Part shown: positions 45,172-54,858 of the stretch, in pieces
How positions within the stretch are numbered: position 1 is the stretch's first letter
Layout: each line of letters starts with the position of its first letter
DNA from: Pseudomonas putida W15Oct28
GTDB taxonomy: Bacteria > Pseudomonadota > Gammaproteobacteria > Pseudomonadales > Pseudomonadaceae
Assembly (NCBI RefSeq): GCF_000708715.2
Contig: NZ_JENB01000002.1
Span: 62,001-126,000, forward strand
Length of the DNA stretch: 64,000 bases
Direction: 5' to 3'
Program-made: the position numbers and the translations under genes
Notes under the pieces: model-generated
Told to the model about the DNA's origin: nothing
Database searches by the model: none
The model's input: only the letters and a program-made list of their open reading frames with translations

Positions 45172-46425
45172 ATGAGCATGAAGACAATGTTGATCGCAAC
45201 CCTGCTGCTGGGTGCCACCGCGGCCACACAGGCCGTAGCAAATGAGGATGCGCAGGTGCGCCAGGGCGAGTACCTGGCCCGCGCCGGTGACTGTGTGGCC
45301 TGCCATACCGCCAAGGGCGGCAAGCCCTTTGCCGGCGGCCTGCCGATGGAAACGCCAATCGGCACGGTGTACTCCACCAACATCACCCCGGCGGCCAGCG
45401 GCATCGGCAATTACAGCTTCGAAGACTTCGACCAGGCGGTGCGCAAGGGCATTGGCAAGGATGGGAGCACCTTGTACCCGGCCATGCCATACCCGTCGTA
45501 TGCGCGGGTCAGCGAGCAGGACATGCAGGCGCTGTACGCCTACTTCATGAAAGGCGTGGCGCCGGTCGAGCAGGCGGACAAGGCCACTGACATTCCCTGG
45601 CCGCTGAGCATGCGTTGGCCGCTGGCAATCTGGCGTGGTCTGTTTGCGCCAGAGGCCAAGCCCTGGCAGGCATCGGCGGTAGCCGACCCGGTGGTGAACC
45701 GTGGCGCGTACCTGGTCGAGGGCCTTGGGCACTGTGGCGCTTGCCATACGCCGCGGGCGCTGACCATGCAGGAAAAGGCCCTGAGCCCTGCAGAGGGCGA
45801 GCAGTTCCTTGCCGGCAGCGCACCGCTGGAAGGCTGGATTGCGAAAAACCTGCGTGGCGACTACAAGGACGGCCTGGGCAGCTGGAGCGAAGCACAGCTG
45901 GTGCAGTTTTTGAAGACCGGGCGTAGCGATCGCAGCGCCGTGTTCGGTGGCATGAGCGATGTGGTGGAGCACAGCATGCAGCACATGAGCGATGCCGACC
46001 TCACCGCTATCGCCCGTTACCTGAAGACCCTGCCGCCGAGCAACCCGAATGACCAGCCTCACGTCTACGACAAGCAGGTGGCGGATGCACTGTGGAAGGG
46101 TGATGACAGCAAGCCCGGGGCGGCGGTGTACATCGACAATTGCGCGGCCTGCCACCGTACCGATGGCCAGGGCTACACCCGCGTGTTCCCGGCCCTGGCT
46201 GGCAACCCGGTGGTACAGACCGCAGATGCCACGTCGCTGATCCACGTGGTGCTGGCAGGGGGCACGGTGCCGGCGACGCACGCCGCGCCGTCGAACTTCA
46301 CCATGCCGGCATTCGGCTGGCGCCTGAGTGACCAGGAGGTTGCCGAGGTGGTGAACTTCATCAGGAGCAGTTGGGGCAACCAGGGCAGTGAGGTCTCTGC
46401 CAGTGATGTGAAGTCGCTGCGCTGA
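45172..46425 (+). CDS. Gluconate 2-dehydrogenase, triheme cytochrome c subunit
   Basis: A 417-aa periplasmic cytochrome with signal peptide (about 1-23) and three heme c sites: CVACH at residue 41, CGACH at 188 and CAACH at 324. It takes electrons from the flavoprotein and reduces ubiquinone in the inner membrane. Last of the three-gene operon, followed by a BIME. Confidence 0.95.
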   Translation: MSMKTMLIATLLLGATAATQAVANEDAQVRQGEYLARAGDCVACHTAKGGKPFAGGLPMETPIGTVYSTNITPAASGIGNYSFEDFDQAVRKGIGKDGSTLYPAMPYPSYARVSEQDMQALYAYFMKGVAPVEQADKATDIPWPLSMRWPLAIWRGLFAPEAKPWQASAVADPVVNRGAYLVEGLGHCGACHTPRALTMQEKALSPAEGEQFLAGSAPLEGWIAKNLRGDYKDGLGSWSEAQLVQFLKTGRSDRSAVFGGMSDVVEHSMQHMSDADLTAIARYLKTLPPSNPNDQPHVYDKQVADALWKGDDSKPGAAVYIDNCAACHRTDGQGYTRVFPALAGNPVVQTADATSLIHVVLAGGTVPATHAAPSNFTMPAFGWRLSDQEVAEVVNFIRSSWGNQGSEVSASDVKSLR

Positions 46426-46472
46426 CTGCGGCTTCCTTAGCTGTAAAAATACTGATTGCTCTAGCAGGGACT

Positions 46473-46560
46473 CTGTGGGAGCGGGCTAGCCCGCGAACAC
46501 CGGCGTAGCCGGTGCCATCCACTTCGGTGGCTTTTTCGCGGGCATGCCCGCTCCCACAGG
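46473..46560. repeat. BIME (inverted REP pair)
   Basis: Arms CTGTGGGAGCGGGC... and its complement, with the same core as 28274-28360 but in reverse orientation (GCCGGTGCCATCCAC). It separates the gluconate dehydrogenase operon from ptxS. Confidence 0.85.
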
Positions 46561-46679
46561 GCTAGCCTTTAATTCAAATTAATCAGTAACCTATTAGATA
46601 TTATTCAGGTAATTACTTAGATTTATTCAGTTGATCCTGACCAACGGCATGTTGACGGATGCTCGCAGTTTTGCTGTAT

Positions 46680-46693
46680 TGAAACCGGTTTCA
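46680..46693. promoter_or_regulatory. PtxS operator upstream of ptxS
   Basis: TGAAACCGGTTTCA, 30 bp before the ptxS start, fitting autoregulation. It follows an AT-rich run (46563-46625). Confidence 0.9.
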
Positions 46694-46723
46694 TCGCTAT
46701 CACAATAATCATAAGGACAGCCC

Positions 46724-47743
46724 ATGACCGACGCGCCTGCCCATGCCCGCGAACGGGTCACCATCAGCGAAGTAGCGCGTGTCGCTGGCGTTTCCAAAGC
46801 CACCGTCTCCCGTTTCATCGGTGGCGATCGCCAATTGCTGGCCGAAGCCACGGCCAAGCGCCTGGCAGAGGTCATCGAACGCCTCGGCTACCGCCCCAAC
46901 CAGATGGCCCGCGGCCTCAAGCGCGGCCAGACGCGACTGATCGGCATGCTGGTGGCCGATATTCTCAACCCCTATTCAGTGGCCGTGATGCATGGCGTGG
47001 AAACCGCCTGCCGTCAGCACGGTTACAGCCTGGTGGTGTGCAACACCAACCGCGACGATGAGCAGGAGCGTCACCACCTGGTGGCCCTGCAGAGCTACAA
47101 CGTCGAAGGGTTGATCGTGAACACGCTCGGCCATCACCCTGGCGAACTGCTGAACCTGCAGCGTGACATCCCCATGGTGCTGGTCGACCGCCAATTGCCC
47201 GAGCTGAATGTCGACCTTGTCGGCCTGGACAATACCGACGCAGTCGAGCAGGCCCTTGACCACCTGCAGGCTCAGGGCTACCGCGACATCCTGGCGGTCA
47301 GCGAACCCCTTGATGGCACCAGCTCACGCCTGGAACGGGTGCAGGCATTCGGCGCGTCGGTCAGCCGTCGCCCCGGCATGCGCCAGCAGGTGCTGGAAAT
47401 CAGCGCCGGGCTGCAGGGCCAGCTGGCTACGTTTCTTGCCCGCAGTGGCCATGGCCCGCAAGCCATCTTCACCTTCAACGGCGTTGCCACCCTGGCGGTG
47501 ACCCGGGCCCTGCACGAGGCCGGGTGCAACCTGTTCACCGACGTTGGGCTGATCGCCCTCGACGACCTCGACTGGTACCCCTTGGTCGGCAAAGGCATCA
47601 CTGCACTGGCCCAACCCACGGAGCGTATCGGTGTGGCGGCATTCGAAAGCCTGCTCGGTCGCCTGCGCGGCGACAACGGGGCCGCCCGGCGCATCGACTT
47701 CAAGGCCAACCTGATCATCCGCGGTTCAACCCAACCCCAGTAA
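46724..47743 (+). CDS. ptxS: LacI-family regulator PtxS
   Basis: A 339-aa LacI-type repressor: HTH at about 13-35 (ISEVARVAGVSKATVSRFIG) with hinge and a periplasmic-binding-fold effector domain. Context (its own operator, kgu genes downstream, gluconate dehydrogenase upstream) matches PtxS, which releases DNA on binding 2-ketogluconate. The ATG at 46724 follows AAGGACAG. Confidence 0.95.
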   Translation: MTDAPAHARERVTISEVARVAGVSKATVSRFIGGDRQLLAEATAKRLAEVIERLGYRPNQMARGLKRGQTRLIGMLVADILNPYSVAVMHGVETACRQHGYSLVVCNTNRDDEQERHHLVALQSYNVEGLIVNTLGHHPGELLNLQRDIPMVLVDRQLPELNVDLVGLDNTDAVEQALDHLQAQGYRDILAVSEPLDGTSSRLERVQAFGASVSRRPGMRQQVLEISAGLQGQLATFLARSGHGPQAIFTFNGVATLAVTRALHEAGCNLFTDVGLIALDDLDWYPLVGKGITALAQPTERIGVAAFESLLGRLRGDNGAARRIDFKANLIIRGSTQPQ

Positions 47744-47781
47744 GCAACGGCAGGCCTGCGCCTGCTGCTGCCGATTAAAAA

Positions 47782-47795
47782 TGAAACCGGTTTCA
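47782..47795. promoter_or_regulatory. PtxS operator upstream of kguE
   Basis: TGAAACCGGTTTCA, 14 bp before the kguE ATG, placed to block the kguEKTD promoter or early transcription. Confidence 0.9.
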
Positions 47796-47809
47796 TAAGG
47801 ATAAAAACA

Positions 47810-48589
47810 ATGCACCCGAACCCCGTTTCCATCAGCCTCTCAAGCTACGGCGCCGACTTTGTGCGGCAACGCGGCCAGGAGCAGTTCCTGGACATGCTGG
47901 CAGCCGCTGGCGTCAGCCGAGTGGAATTGCGCGAAGAATTGTTCGCCAGCGCCCCGGACGCGGCTGCACTCGGTGCGGTCATTGCCGCACTGCGCCTGGA
48001 GTGCTTGTACTCGACACCCCTTGAACTGTGGACCGCGCAAGGCGTGCCCGATCCACAACTGGTCCAGAAGCTGGAAACCGCCCGCGCGCTTGGCGCGGTG
48101 GCGCTGAAGGTTTCCCTGGGGCACTTCGATGCGCACTGCGATGTGACGGCCCTGGCGGCGCTGCTGCCTGCACATGGGCCGCTGCTGCTGGTGGAAAACG
48201 ACCAGACCGCACAAGGTGGCAGGATCGAACCGCTGCTGCAGTTCTTCCAGCGTGCCGACACGCTTGGGCTGCGCCTGGGCATGACCTTCGACATCGGCAA
48301 CTGGCAGTGGCAGGGCGAACCGGCGCGGCAAGCCGCACGGCAACTGGGCCGCTGGGTGCGCTATGTGCATTGCAAGGCTGTGCAGCGTCGGGCCGATGGC
48401 CGCCTGGTTGCCATACCGCCCCAAACGGCGGACCTGCAGGCGTGGGCAGCGCTGATGGCCGAGTTCGCGCCCGGCGTGGTGCGCGCCGTCGAATACCCCT
48501 TGGTTGGCAATGATCTGCTGGCGCTGACCCGTGCCCAGGTGCGTAGCCTGTCGGCATTGGGCGCGGGGGAGGAGGTGGCCCATGCATGA
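47810..48589 (+). CDS. kguE: KguE, TIM-barrel epimerase/isomerase-like protein
   Basis: A 259-aa AP-endonuclease-2/xylose-isomerase-like TIM barrel. First gene of the kgu operon for 2-ketogluconate use; its exact step is not well defined. Visible motifs: LLLVENDQT, MTFDIGNWQW and VEYPLVGND, which hold the acidic and His metal ligands. It overlaps kguK by 8 bp. Confidence 0.92.
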   Translation: MHPNPVSISLSSYGADFVRQRGQEQFLDMLAAAGVSRVELREELFASAPDAAALGAVIAALRLECLYSTPLELWTAQGVPDPQLVQKLETARALGAVALKVSLGHFDAHCDVTALAALLPAHGPLLLVENDQTAQGGRIEPLLQFFQRADTLGLRLGMTFDIGNWQWQGEPARQAARQLGRWVRYVHCKAVQRRADGRLVAIPPQTADLQAWAALMAEFAPGVVRAVEYPLVGNDLLALTRAQVRSLSALGAGEEVAHA

Positions 48590-49532
48590 GCATGACGTGC
48601 TGTGCTTCGGCGAGACCATGGCCATGTTCGTCGCCGAGCAAACAGGTGACCTGGCCAGTGTCGGCCTGTTCGGCAAACGCATCGCCGGTGCGGACAGCAA
48701 CGTGGCCATCGGCTTGGCACGCCTGGGCTTCAAGGTGCGCTGGCTGAGCCGGGTAGGCGACGATTCGCTGGGCCGTTTCGTGCTCGACAGCTTGGGCCGC
48801 GAAGGCCTGGACTGTTCCGGTGTCGAGGTGGATACCAGTTACCCGACGGGTTTTCAGCTCAAGGCGCGTTGCGATGATGGCAGCGACCCGGCAGTGGAAT
48901 ACTTTCGCCGCGGTTCGGCAGCCAGCAGGCTGTCGCCCGCACTGCTGAACCCTGCCTGCCTGCAGGCTCGCCACCTGCACGCCACCGGCATCCCGCTGGC
49001 GCTGTCCGACAGCTGCCGTGCGCTGTCCCACGCGTTGGTAGACGCCATGCGCGCAGCCGGGCGCAGCATATCGTTCGACCCCAACCTGCGCCCCTCGTTA
49101 TGGCCTGATAACAACAGCATGGTGCGCGAAATCAATGCCCTGGCGGCCAAGGCCGACTGGGTTTTACCGGGCCTGGAAGAGGGGCGGTTGCTGACCGGCC
49201 AGCATACCCCGGCGGACATCGCCGCGTTCTACCTCGATCAAGGGGTGGAGCTGGTGGTGATCAAGCTGGGCGGTGCCGGCGCCTACTTCCGCAGCGCCAA
49301 GGGCGAAGGGCAGGTAGCCCCCGTGCCGGTCAGCCGAGTGGTGGACACCGTCGGTGCGGGTGATGCCTTTGCCGTCGGCGTGCTCAGCGCGTTGCTGGAG
49401 GGCCGCGCCGTGCCTGAGGCAGTGACGCGTGGCAACTGGTGCGGCAGCCGCGCCGTGCAGTCGCGCGGCGACATGGAAGGGCTGCCGTTGCGCCACGAGC
49501 TGGAGGCCTACGACCTGCGCAGAAGCGCGTGA
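48582..49532 (+). CDS. kguK: 2-Ketogluconate kinase KguK
   Basis: A 316-aa PfkB/ribokinase-family kinase that makes 2-keto-6-phosphogluconate. CFGETMAMF at the N terminus, FDPNLRPSLW, and the anion-hole/catalytic DTVGAGDAFAVGV with Asp as base. The ATG at 48582 follows a strong GGGGAGGAGG and lies within the end of kguE. Confidence 0.94.
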   Translation: MHEHDVLCFGETMAMFVAEQTGDLASVGLFGKRIAGADSNVAIGLARLGFKVRWLSRVGDDSLGRFVLDSLGREGLDCSGVEVDTSYPTGFQLKARCDDGSDPAVEYFRRGSAASRLSPALLNPACLQARHLHATGIPLALSDSCRALSHALVDAMRAAGRSISFDPNLRPSLWPDNNSMVREINALAAKADWVLPGLEEGRLLTGQHTPADIAAFYLDQGVELVVIKLGGAGAYFRSAKGEGQVAPVPVSRVVDTVGAGDAFAVGVLSALLEGRAVPEAVTRGNWCGSRAVQSRGDMEGLPLRHELEAYDLRRSA

Positions 49533-49591
49533 GCCAGCCAACCCCGAATCACCTGTTGCAAAAAAAACAACAAGCTCAGGAGAACCAAACC

Positions 49592-50884
49592 ATGCAAAGC
49601 CAAAGCCTGGCACCTCGCCGCTGGTGGTACATCATCCCGATTGTGTTCGTCACCTACAGCCTGGCGTACCTGGACCGCGCCAATTACGGCTTCGCCGCCG
49701 CCTCCGGCATGGCCGAAGACCTGCACATCACCCCCGCGCTGTCTTCGCTGTTGGGCGCGCTGTTCTTCCTCGGTTACTTCTTCTTCCAGGTGCCCGGCGC
49801 CATCTACGCCGAAAAGCGCAGCGTGAAGAAGCTGATCTTCGTTTGCCTGATCCTCTGGGGCGGCCTTGCCACGCTCACAGGCATGGTCAGCAATGTCTAT
49901 ATGCTGATCGGTATCCGCTTCCTGCTCGGGGTGGTGGAGGCTGCGGTGATGCCGGCCATGCTGGTGTACCTGTGCCATTGGTTCACCCGTGCCGAGCGCT
50001 CACGCGCCAATACCTTCCTGATGCTCGGCAACCCGGTGACCATCCTGTGGATGTCGGTGGTGTCGGGGTACCTGATCAAGCATTACGACTGGCGCTGGAT
50101 GTTCATCATCGAAGGCCTGCCTGCCGTGATCTGGGCGTTCTTCTGGTGGCGCCTGGTGGATGATCGCCCGGCCCAGGTGAAGTGGCTGAGCGATCAGGAA
50201 AAGGCCGCCCTGGCACACGCGCTGGCCGCCGAGCAACAGGGTATCAAGCCCGTGAAGAACTATCGCGAGGCATTCCGCTCGCCGCAGGTGATCATCCTGG
50301 CGCTGCAGTACTTCTGCTGGAGCATTGGCGTGTATGGCTTCGTGCTGTGGCTGCCGTCGATTCTCAAGCAGGCCGCGAATGTCGATATCGTGCAGGCCGG
50401 CTGGCTGGCCTCGGTGCCTTACCTGGCGGCAGTGCTGGCGATGGTGGGTGTGTCCTGGGCGTCCGACTGCCTGCAAAAGCGCAAGCGCTTCGTCTGGCCG
50501 CCACTGTTGATTGCCGCTGTGGCGTTCTACGGCTCGTACGCCCTGGGCACTGAGCATTTCTGGCTGTCGTACGCGTTGCTGGTGCTCGCCGGCGCCTGCA
50601 TGTACGCACCCTATGGCCCGTTCTTCGCGATCGTGCCCGAGATCCTGCCGGCCAACGTCGCTGGCGGGGCCATGGCGATGATCAACAGCATGGGCGCACT
50701 GGGTTCGTTCGGCGGCTCGTGGCTGGTGGGCTACCTGAATGGCGCTACGGGCGGGCCCGGGGCCTCTTACCTGTTCATGTGCGGCGCGCTGCTGACCGCA
50801 GTGGCACTTACCGCCGCACTCAATACATCCCAGACGTCTGGCCGGGCCAAGCGCGATAGCTCGCGGCTGGCCATGAACCCTTAG
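49592..50884 (+). CDS. kguT: 2-Ketogluconate transporter KguT
   Basis: A 430-aa MFS permease of the anion:cation symporter (phthalate/hexuronate) branch. The first helix region is VFVTYSLAYLDRANYGFA, and the motif-A-like loop is PGAIYAEKRSVKKL. It imports 2-ketogluconate made in the periplasm by the gluconate dehydrogenase. The ATG at 49592 follows CTCAGGAGAAC. Confidence 0.93.
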   Translation: MQSQSLAPRRWWYIIPIVFVTYSLAYLDRANYGFAAASGMAEDLHITPALSSLLGALFFLGYFFFQVPGAIYAEKRSVKKLIFVCLILWGGLATLTGMVSNVYMLIGIRFLLGVVEAAVMPAMLVYLCHWFTRAERSRANTFLMLGNPVTILWMSVVSGYLIKHYDWRWMFIIEGLPAVIWAFFWWRLVDDRPAQVKWLSDQEKAALAHALAAEQQGIKPVKNYREAFRSPQVIILALQYFCWSIGVYGFVLWLPSILKQAANVDIVQAGWLASVPYLAAVLAMVGVSWASDCLQKRKRFVWPPLLIAAVAFYGSYALGTEHFWLSYALLVLAGACMYAPYGPFFAIVPEILPANVAGGAMAMINSMGALGSFGGSWLVGYLNGATGGPGASYLFMCGALLTAVALTAALNTSQTSGRAKRDSSRLAMNP

Positions 50885-50894
50885 GAAACCTGCA

Positions 50895-51857
50895 ATGAAG
50901 AAGCGAATCGTCCTGTACAAACGCCTGTCCGACGAATTGATGGCACGCCTGCAAGAGCGCGTTGAAGTGACCTGGGTTGATACCACCCAGCCCGACGGCC
51001 TTGCCCGCCTGCGCGATGCGTTGCCGGGGGCGCATGGGTTGCTGGGGGCCAGCCTGCGCCTGGATGCCAGCCTGCTCGACCTGGCGCCGCAGCTGGAAGT
51101 GGTGTCCAGCGTTTCGGTAGGCGTGGACAACTACGATATTGCCGAACTCAGCCGGCGTGGCGTGATGCTCACCAACACGCCAGACGTGCTCACCGAAACC
51201 ACGGCCGACACCGGCTTTGCCTTGATTCTGGCTACCGCCAGGCGGGTGGTGGAGCTGGCGAACTGGGTGCGTGACGGCCATTGGCAGGCCAACCTGGGGC
51301 CGGCGCATTTTGGCTGTGATGTGCATGGCAAGACGTTAGGCATCGTTGGCATGGGCCGCATCGGTGAGGCCTTGGCCCGGCGCGCGGCAGCCGGCTTTGG
51401 TATGCGCGTGCTGTACCACAGCCAGCGCGCCAAGCCCGAGGTGGAGGCGCGCCATGGGGCACGCCAGTGCAGCCTGGAGGAGTTGGTGCAGCAGGCGGAT
51501 TTCGTTTGCCTGACCGTGCCGCTGAGCGCCAGCACCGAAGGCCTGATCGGTGAACGGGAACTGGCACTGATGAGGCCTGAGGCGATCCTGGTGAACATCT
51601 CACGCGGGCGCGTGGTGGATGAGCAGGCGCTGGTCGAAGCGCTGCGGGCCAGGCGCATACGTGGCGCGGGGCTGGATGTGTTTGTGCAGGAGCCGCTACC
51701 AGTAGACTCGCCGCTGTTGCAGCTCGATAACGTGGTAGCGACCCCGCATATCGGCTCGGCGACCGAGGAAACTCGCCAGGCCATGGCGCGTTGCGCGGTC
51801 GAGAACCTGCTCAGCGCGCTGGCCGGCGAGCGGCCGGTGAACCTGGTCAACGGCTGA
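50895..51857 (+). CDS. kguD: 2-Ketogluconate-6-phosphate reductase KguD
   Basis: A 320-aa D-2-hydroxyacid dehydrogenase. The NAD(P) motif is GIVGMGRIGEALARRAA, catalytic Arg in VNISRGRVVDE, Glu in DVFVQEPLP and His in ATPHIGSAT. It reduces 2-keto-6-phosphogluconate to 6-phosphogluconate for the Entner-Doudoroff route. Last gene of the operon, 10 bp after kguT. Confidence 0.95.
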   Translation: MKKRIVLYKRLSDELMARLQERVEVTWVDTTQPDGLARLRDALPGAHGLLGASLRLDASLLDLAPQLEVVSSVSVGVDNYDIAELSRRGVMLTNTPDVLTETTADTGFALILATARRVVELANWVRDGHWQANLGPAHFGCDVHGKTLGIVGMGRIGEALARRAAAGFGMRVLYHSQRAKPEVEARHGARQCSLEELVQQADFVCLTVPLSASTEGLIGERELALMRPEAILVNISRGRVVDEQALVEALRARRIRGAGLDVFVQEPLPVDSPLLQLDNVVATPHIGSATEETRQAMARCAVENLLSALAGERPVNLVNG

Positions 51858-51870
51858 CGCCCGTCCAAAG

Positions 51871-51955
51871 TGTGGGAGCGGGTTCACCCGCGAAACAGGC
51901 GACACGGTGGATGGCACCGGCTGTGCCGGTGTTCGCGGGTGAACCCGCTCCCACA
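51871..51955. repeat. BIME (inverted REP pair)
   Basis: 24-bp perfect arms TGTGGGAGCGGGTTCACCCG... enclosing GGTGGATGGCACCGGC. It lies between convergent kguD and the nuclease gene. Confidence 0.85.
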
Positions 51956-51980
51956 GGGGCGGCACAGCCTTTGAAAAAGG

Positions 51981-52946
51981 TTAACGGCAGTTACCTGCCT
52001 TGCGATAGCCCGCTGCCTGCGCTTCACCTTCGGTAGCAAAACTCACCTGGTTCTTCGCTGCAACCTGGTTGTAGCCCGGGCAGCCAACTGACAGGTGATA
52101 GACGTGGCTGTTGCGGTTGCCAAGCACGGCCCCGACTGACGCGGCACTGGCCAGGCTCGGCTTTGCCTCTGCCTTGGCGGCTTTCGCTGGCACTGCCTGA
52201 ACAACGCCACTGCCAACCGGCTTGTAGTCGGCCGTCCACTTGCGTTCCCCGCTTACGAACGGGTTGGCGTGCCCCATGATCGCGGCAATGCGCCGGTCAC
52301 GCTCTTTCTCCCAGGCCGACACCGGGTGCTGTTTGTCCCAGGCCATCAGCAGCTGTTGCTGCTGGCGCGACATGCTCAGCTGGTAACGGTCGAACATGTA
52401 GAACGTGGTGCGGGCCACCAGGCCTTTGACTTCATCGCGCGGTTCGGCGGCGCGCTGGGCGAAATCGACCTTGGTGGTGCACTGGCCATACTCGCCGGCA
52501 TTGCCAGCGACCATGCCGTAGTTGAAGTTGCTGCGGTCACCGTTGACCTCGCCCACGGCCGGGTAGAGGTTGAACAGGTCGGCTTCCATGGCGCGGAACA
52601 CCGGGTCGTTGTCCACGCAATGCTCGCGGCCGCCGTTCTTCCAGCACTGGCGCTGGTTGCCGAAGGTGTAGGCGGGCACGATGTGTTCCCACTCGGTGCG
52701 CTCGGCGCGGTTCTGTTGTTTGCGCGTCTGGTAGCCGCAAGAAGCGGCATCGATGCGCCCGCCGGACTTGCCCACCCAGGTCCACTTGCAGCCGCAGTAC
52801 AGGTCACCCACGGCACTGTTGGCCTGGTCCAGGTACACCTTCTGCTTGGCCACCACCTTGGCCTCGGTGAACGTCGCTGGCGGGTTGGCGAAGGCAGGGA
52901 GGGTGAAGGAAAACACTAAGGTTATGGCGTAAAGCAGTGATTTCAT
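51981..52946 (-). CDS. Endonuclease I-type secreted nuclease with C-terminal sunset domain
   Basis: A 321-aa exported nuclease: signal peptide (about 1-19, ending PAFA), then an EndA/Vsn-type beta-beta-alpha domain with ERTEWEHIVP (general base His) and RSNFNYGM (metal-site Asn). Eight or more cysteines (LYCGCKW, QCWKNGGREHC) suggest periplasmic disulfides. A 45-residue tail (GNRNSHVYHLSVGCPGYNQV) is the Ada-like/sunset domain found on secreted nucleases. The ATG at 52946 is chosen by the signal peptide. Confidence 0.9.
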   Translation of the reverse strand: MKSLLYAITLVFSFTLPAFANPPATFTEAKVVAKQKVYLDQANSAVGDLYCGCKWTWVGKSGGRIDAASCGYQTRKQQNRAERTEWEHIVPAYTFGNQRQCWKNGGREHCVDNDPVFRAMEADLFNLYPAVGEVNGDRSNFNYGMVAGNAGEYGQCTTKVDFAQRAAEPRDEVKGLVARTTFYMFDRYQLSMSRQQQQLLMAWDKQHPVSAWEKERDRRIAAIMGHANPFVSGERKWTADYKPVGSGVVQAVPAKAAKAEAKPSLASAASVGAVLGNRNSHVYHLSVGCPGYNQVAAKNQVSFATEGEAQAAGYRKAGNCR

Positions 52947-52960
52947 GGGAAAAACATATT

Positions 52961-53344
52961 TCAGATTGGGGCGCGCATTGTAATGCTTTCCCCGGGGCTG
53001 ACCAGCTCGCTGAGCCATACCAGTGGTCGGCCCGGGTCGTCGCCGGCCATCCGGTTGAACGTGGCTGAGTCGAGCATGTCCCTGACCTGGGTACCCATGC
53101 GCAGCAGGCGCTCGATGAAACCGGCGCCGACGTCGCCGTAGTCCTCAAGCGAAACACCGCTCTGGTTGTGCTGGATTGCCAGGTGGTAGTGACTGACCCC
53201 GGCGCCATTGCCACTGCCGCCCAGCACCACGGTGAAGCGTGGGCCGAGCAGGTTTGCCAGGCGCTGCTGGACCAGGTCGAGCAGCGCGACCGGTACTTCA
53301 TCGTGGCGCAGTGTGGTGGGGAAACAAGGGGTGAAGGGAGGCAT
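52961..53344 (-). CDS. Conserved-type hypothetical protein (127 aa)
   Basis: A 127-aa soluble protein directly upstream of the nuclease gene (14-bp gap), so probably co-transcribed. It contains GGSGNGAGVSHYHLAIQHNQ and reads as an alpha/beta protein with no signal peptide. No family is recognised with certainty; a link to the nuclease is only positional. Confidence 0.65.
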   Translation of the reverse strand: MPPFTPCFPTTLRHDEVPVALLDLVQQRLANLLGPRFTVVLGGSGNGAGVSHYHLAIQHNQSGVSLEDYGDVGAGFIERLLRMGTQVRDMLDSATFNRMAGDDPGRPLVWLSELVSPGESITMRAPI

Positions 53345-53458
53345 GGGTGTGTCCTGCGGGGCGGGTTCGAGTGTTGGCCAGCTTAGGCAAGGTGACTGTC
53401 AACTTGGGTTAAGCGGGGGTAAAAGCGGGTAATACTCAAACAGGCCCTACGCGGTCCC

Positions 53459-53573
53459 TGTAGGAGCGGCCTTGTGTCGCGATGGGCTGCGCAGCAGCCC
53501 CGTAAGTTGTTGCCGTGATGCTGAAATCCTGGGGCTGCTGCGCAGCCCATCGCGACACAAGGCCGCTCCTACA
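53459..53573. repeat. REP inverted pair with long arms
   Basis: 42-bp perfect arms (TGTAGGAGCGGCCTTGTGTC... at 53459-53500 and complement at 53532-53573). It lies between the divergently placed hypothetical gene and the bamA fragment. The same arm occurs alone at 9018-9048. Confidence 0.88.
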
Positions 53574-53604
53574 AGGGCCGTGCATGGCTGGTGCGTTGCG
53601 GGTA

Positions 53605-54858
53605 TCAGAAGGTTTGCCCCAGCGAGAACTGGAAGATCTGGGTCTCGGCGTTGTCCGGCTTTTTCAACGGCGCTGCCAGGCTGAAGCTCAGTGGCCCCAT
53701 CGGGCTGTACCAGGTCACGCCAACCCCCAGCGACACGGCCAACTGCGCCAGGTCGACGCTGCCGCAGCCCTGGGTGGTCGAGAGGTAGCAGGTGTCGGCA
53801 TATACGTTGCCGGCGTCCACGAACAACGAACTGCGCAGCTGGCTCTGGTCCTTCACGAACGGCAACGGGAAAATGTATTCGGCACCGCCGGTCACCAGAA
53901 TGTTGCCCCCCAGCACATCAGTGTCGCGGTCGGAGTAATAAGCCTGGCCGGCGCTGGCGTAGGTACCGGTGGCCGGGGTATTGCGCGGGCCGAGGGTGCC
54001 GTCCTTGAACCCGCGTACCGAGCCCTGGCCACCTGCGGTGTAGCTTTCATAGAACGGCAAGCCGTCGGTGGACCCGTAGCCGTTGCCGTAGCCCAGGCTG
54101 GTGTGCAGGCGCAGCGAGGTGTTGTTGGTCACCGGCAGGAAGGCCTGGCCGTTGTAGTCCAGTTTGTAGAACGACAGGTCGCTGCCAGGGGTTGTGGCCA
54201 TCAGGGTCAGGCTTTGCGAGTGGCCTCGGGTGGCCAGCACGCCTTTGTTGAGGGTGGATTCCGACCAGCCGATCGAGGCCTTGAGGTTGTTGAAACTCTT
54301 GCCCTCACGGGAGATGAAGTCGTAGATCTCGTCGGCGCTGTAGGTACCCGGCGAAATGTCGTCGTGCTGTAGGGTCAGGCCGTAGGTCAGGCGTGAGGTT
54401 TCGTTGATCGGGTAGCCAAAGCTGACCCCGGCGCCGTAGCTGTTGATCGCATAGTACGAAACGCCATCGTCGTAGTAGTCGCTGTAGTCGGTGGTGTTGT
54501 AGAACAGGTTGTAGCCCAGGCTGACGCCATCGGCGGTGAAGTAGGGGTCCACGAAGCCGAAGTTGTACTTGGTCTGGTATTCGCTGCGGGTCAGCCCGAT
54601 GGACACCTTGTTACCGGTACCCAGGAAGTTGCTCTGGCTGATCGAACCACCGAGGATCAGGCCGGCGCTCTGGGCGAAACCGACGCTGGCGGTGATCGAG
54701 CCGGAGGCTTGCTCTTCGACGCTGTAGTTGACGTCGACCTGGTCGTCAGTACCTGGCACCGGCGGGGTCTCGACGTTGACTTCCTTGAAGAAGCCCAGGC
54801 GCTCCAGACGGGTCTTGGACTGGTCGATCAGGTAGGTCGAAGCCCAGCCACCTTCCAT
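53605..54858 (-). pseudogene. 3' half of a bamA-like gene (fragment)
   Basis: 417 codons corresponding to the end of POTRA 5 (TYLIDQSKTRLERLGFFKEV) and the whole 16-strand beta-barrel of BamA, ending QIFQFSLGQTF with the C-terminal Phe. BamA is about 790 residues; here the signal peptide and POTRA 1-4 are missing. The frame begins at an internal Met (54858) just where a tssL-like fragment starts. Without signal peptide it cannot reach the outer membrane, so it is a remnant of a second bamA-like copy, not the essential gene. Confidence 0.82.

Noticed and set aside
43867..46281. 804-codon open frame antisense to the gluconate dehydrogenase genes
   Set aside because: It mirrors the third-position GC of two well-supported genes, has no family motif and is Val/Gly/His-rich nonsense.
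53605..54858. Functional outer-membrane assembly protein
   Set aside because: It lacks the signal peptide and POTRA 1-4; the start is an internal Met at a rearrangement junction.
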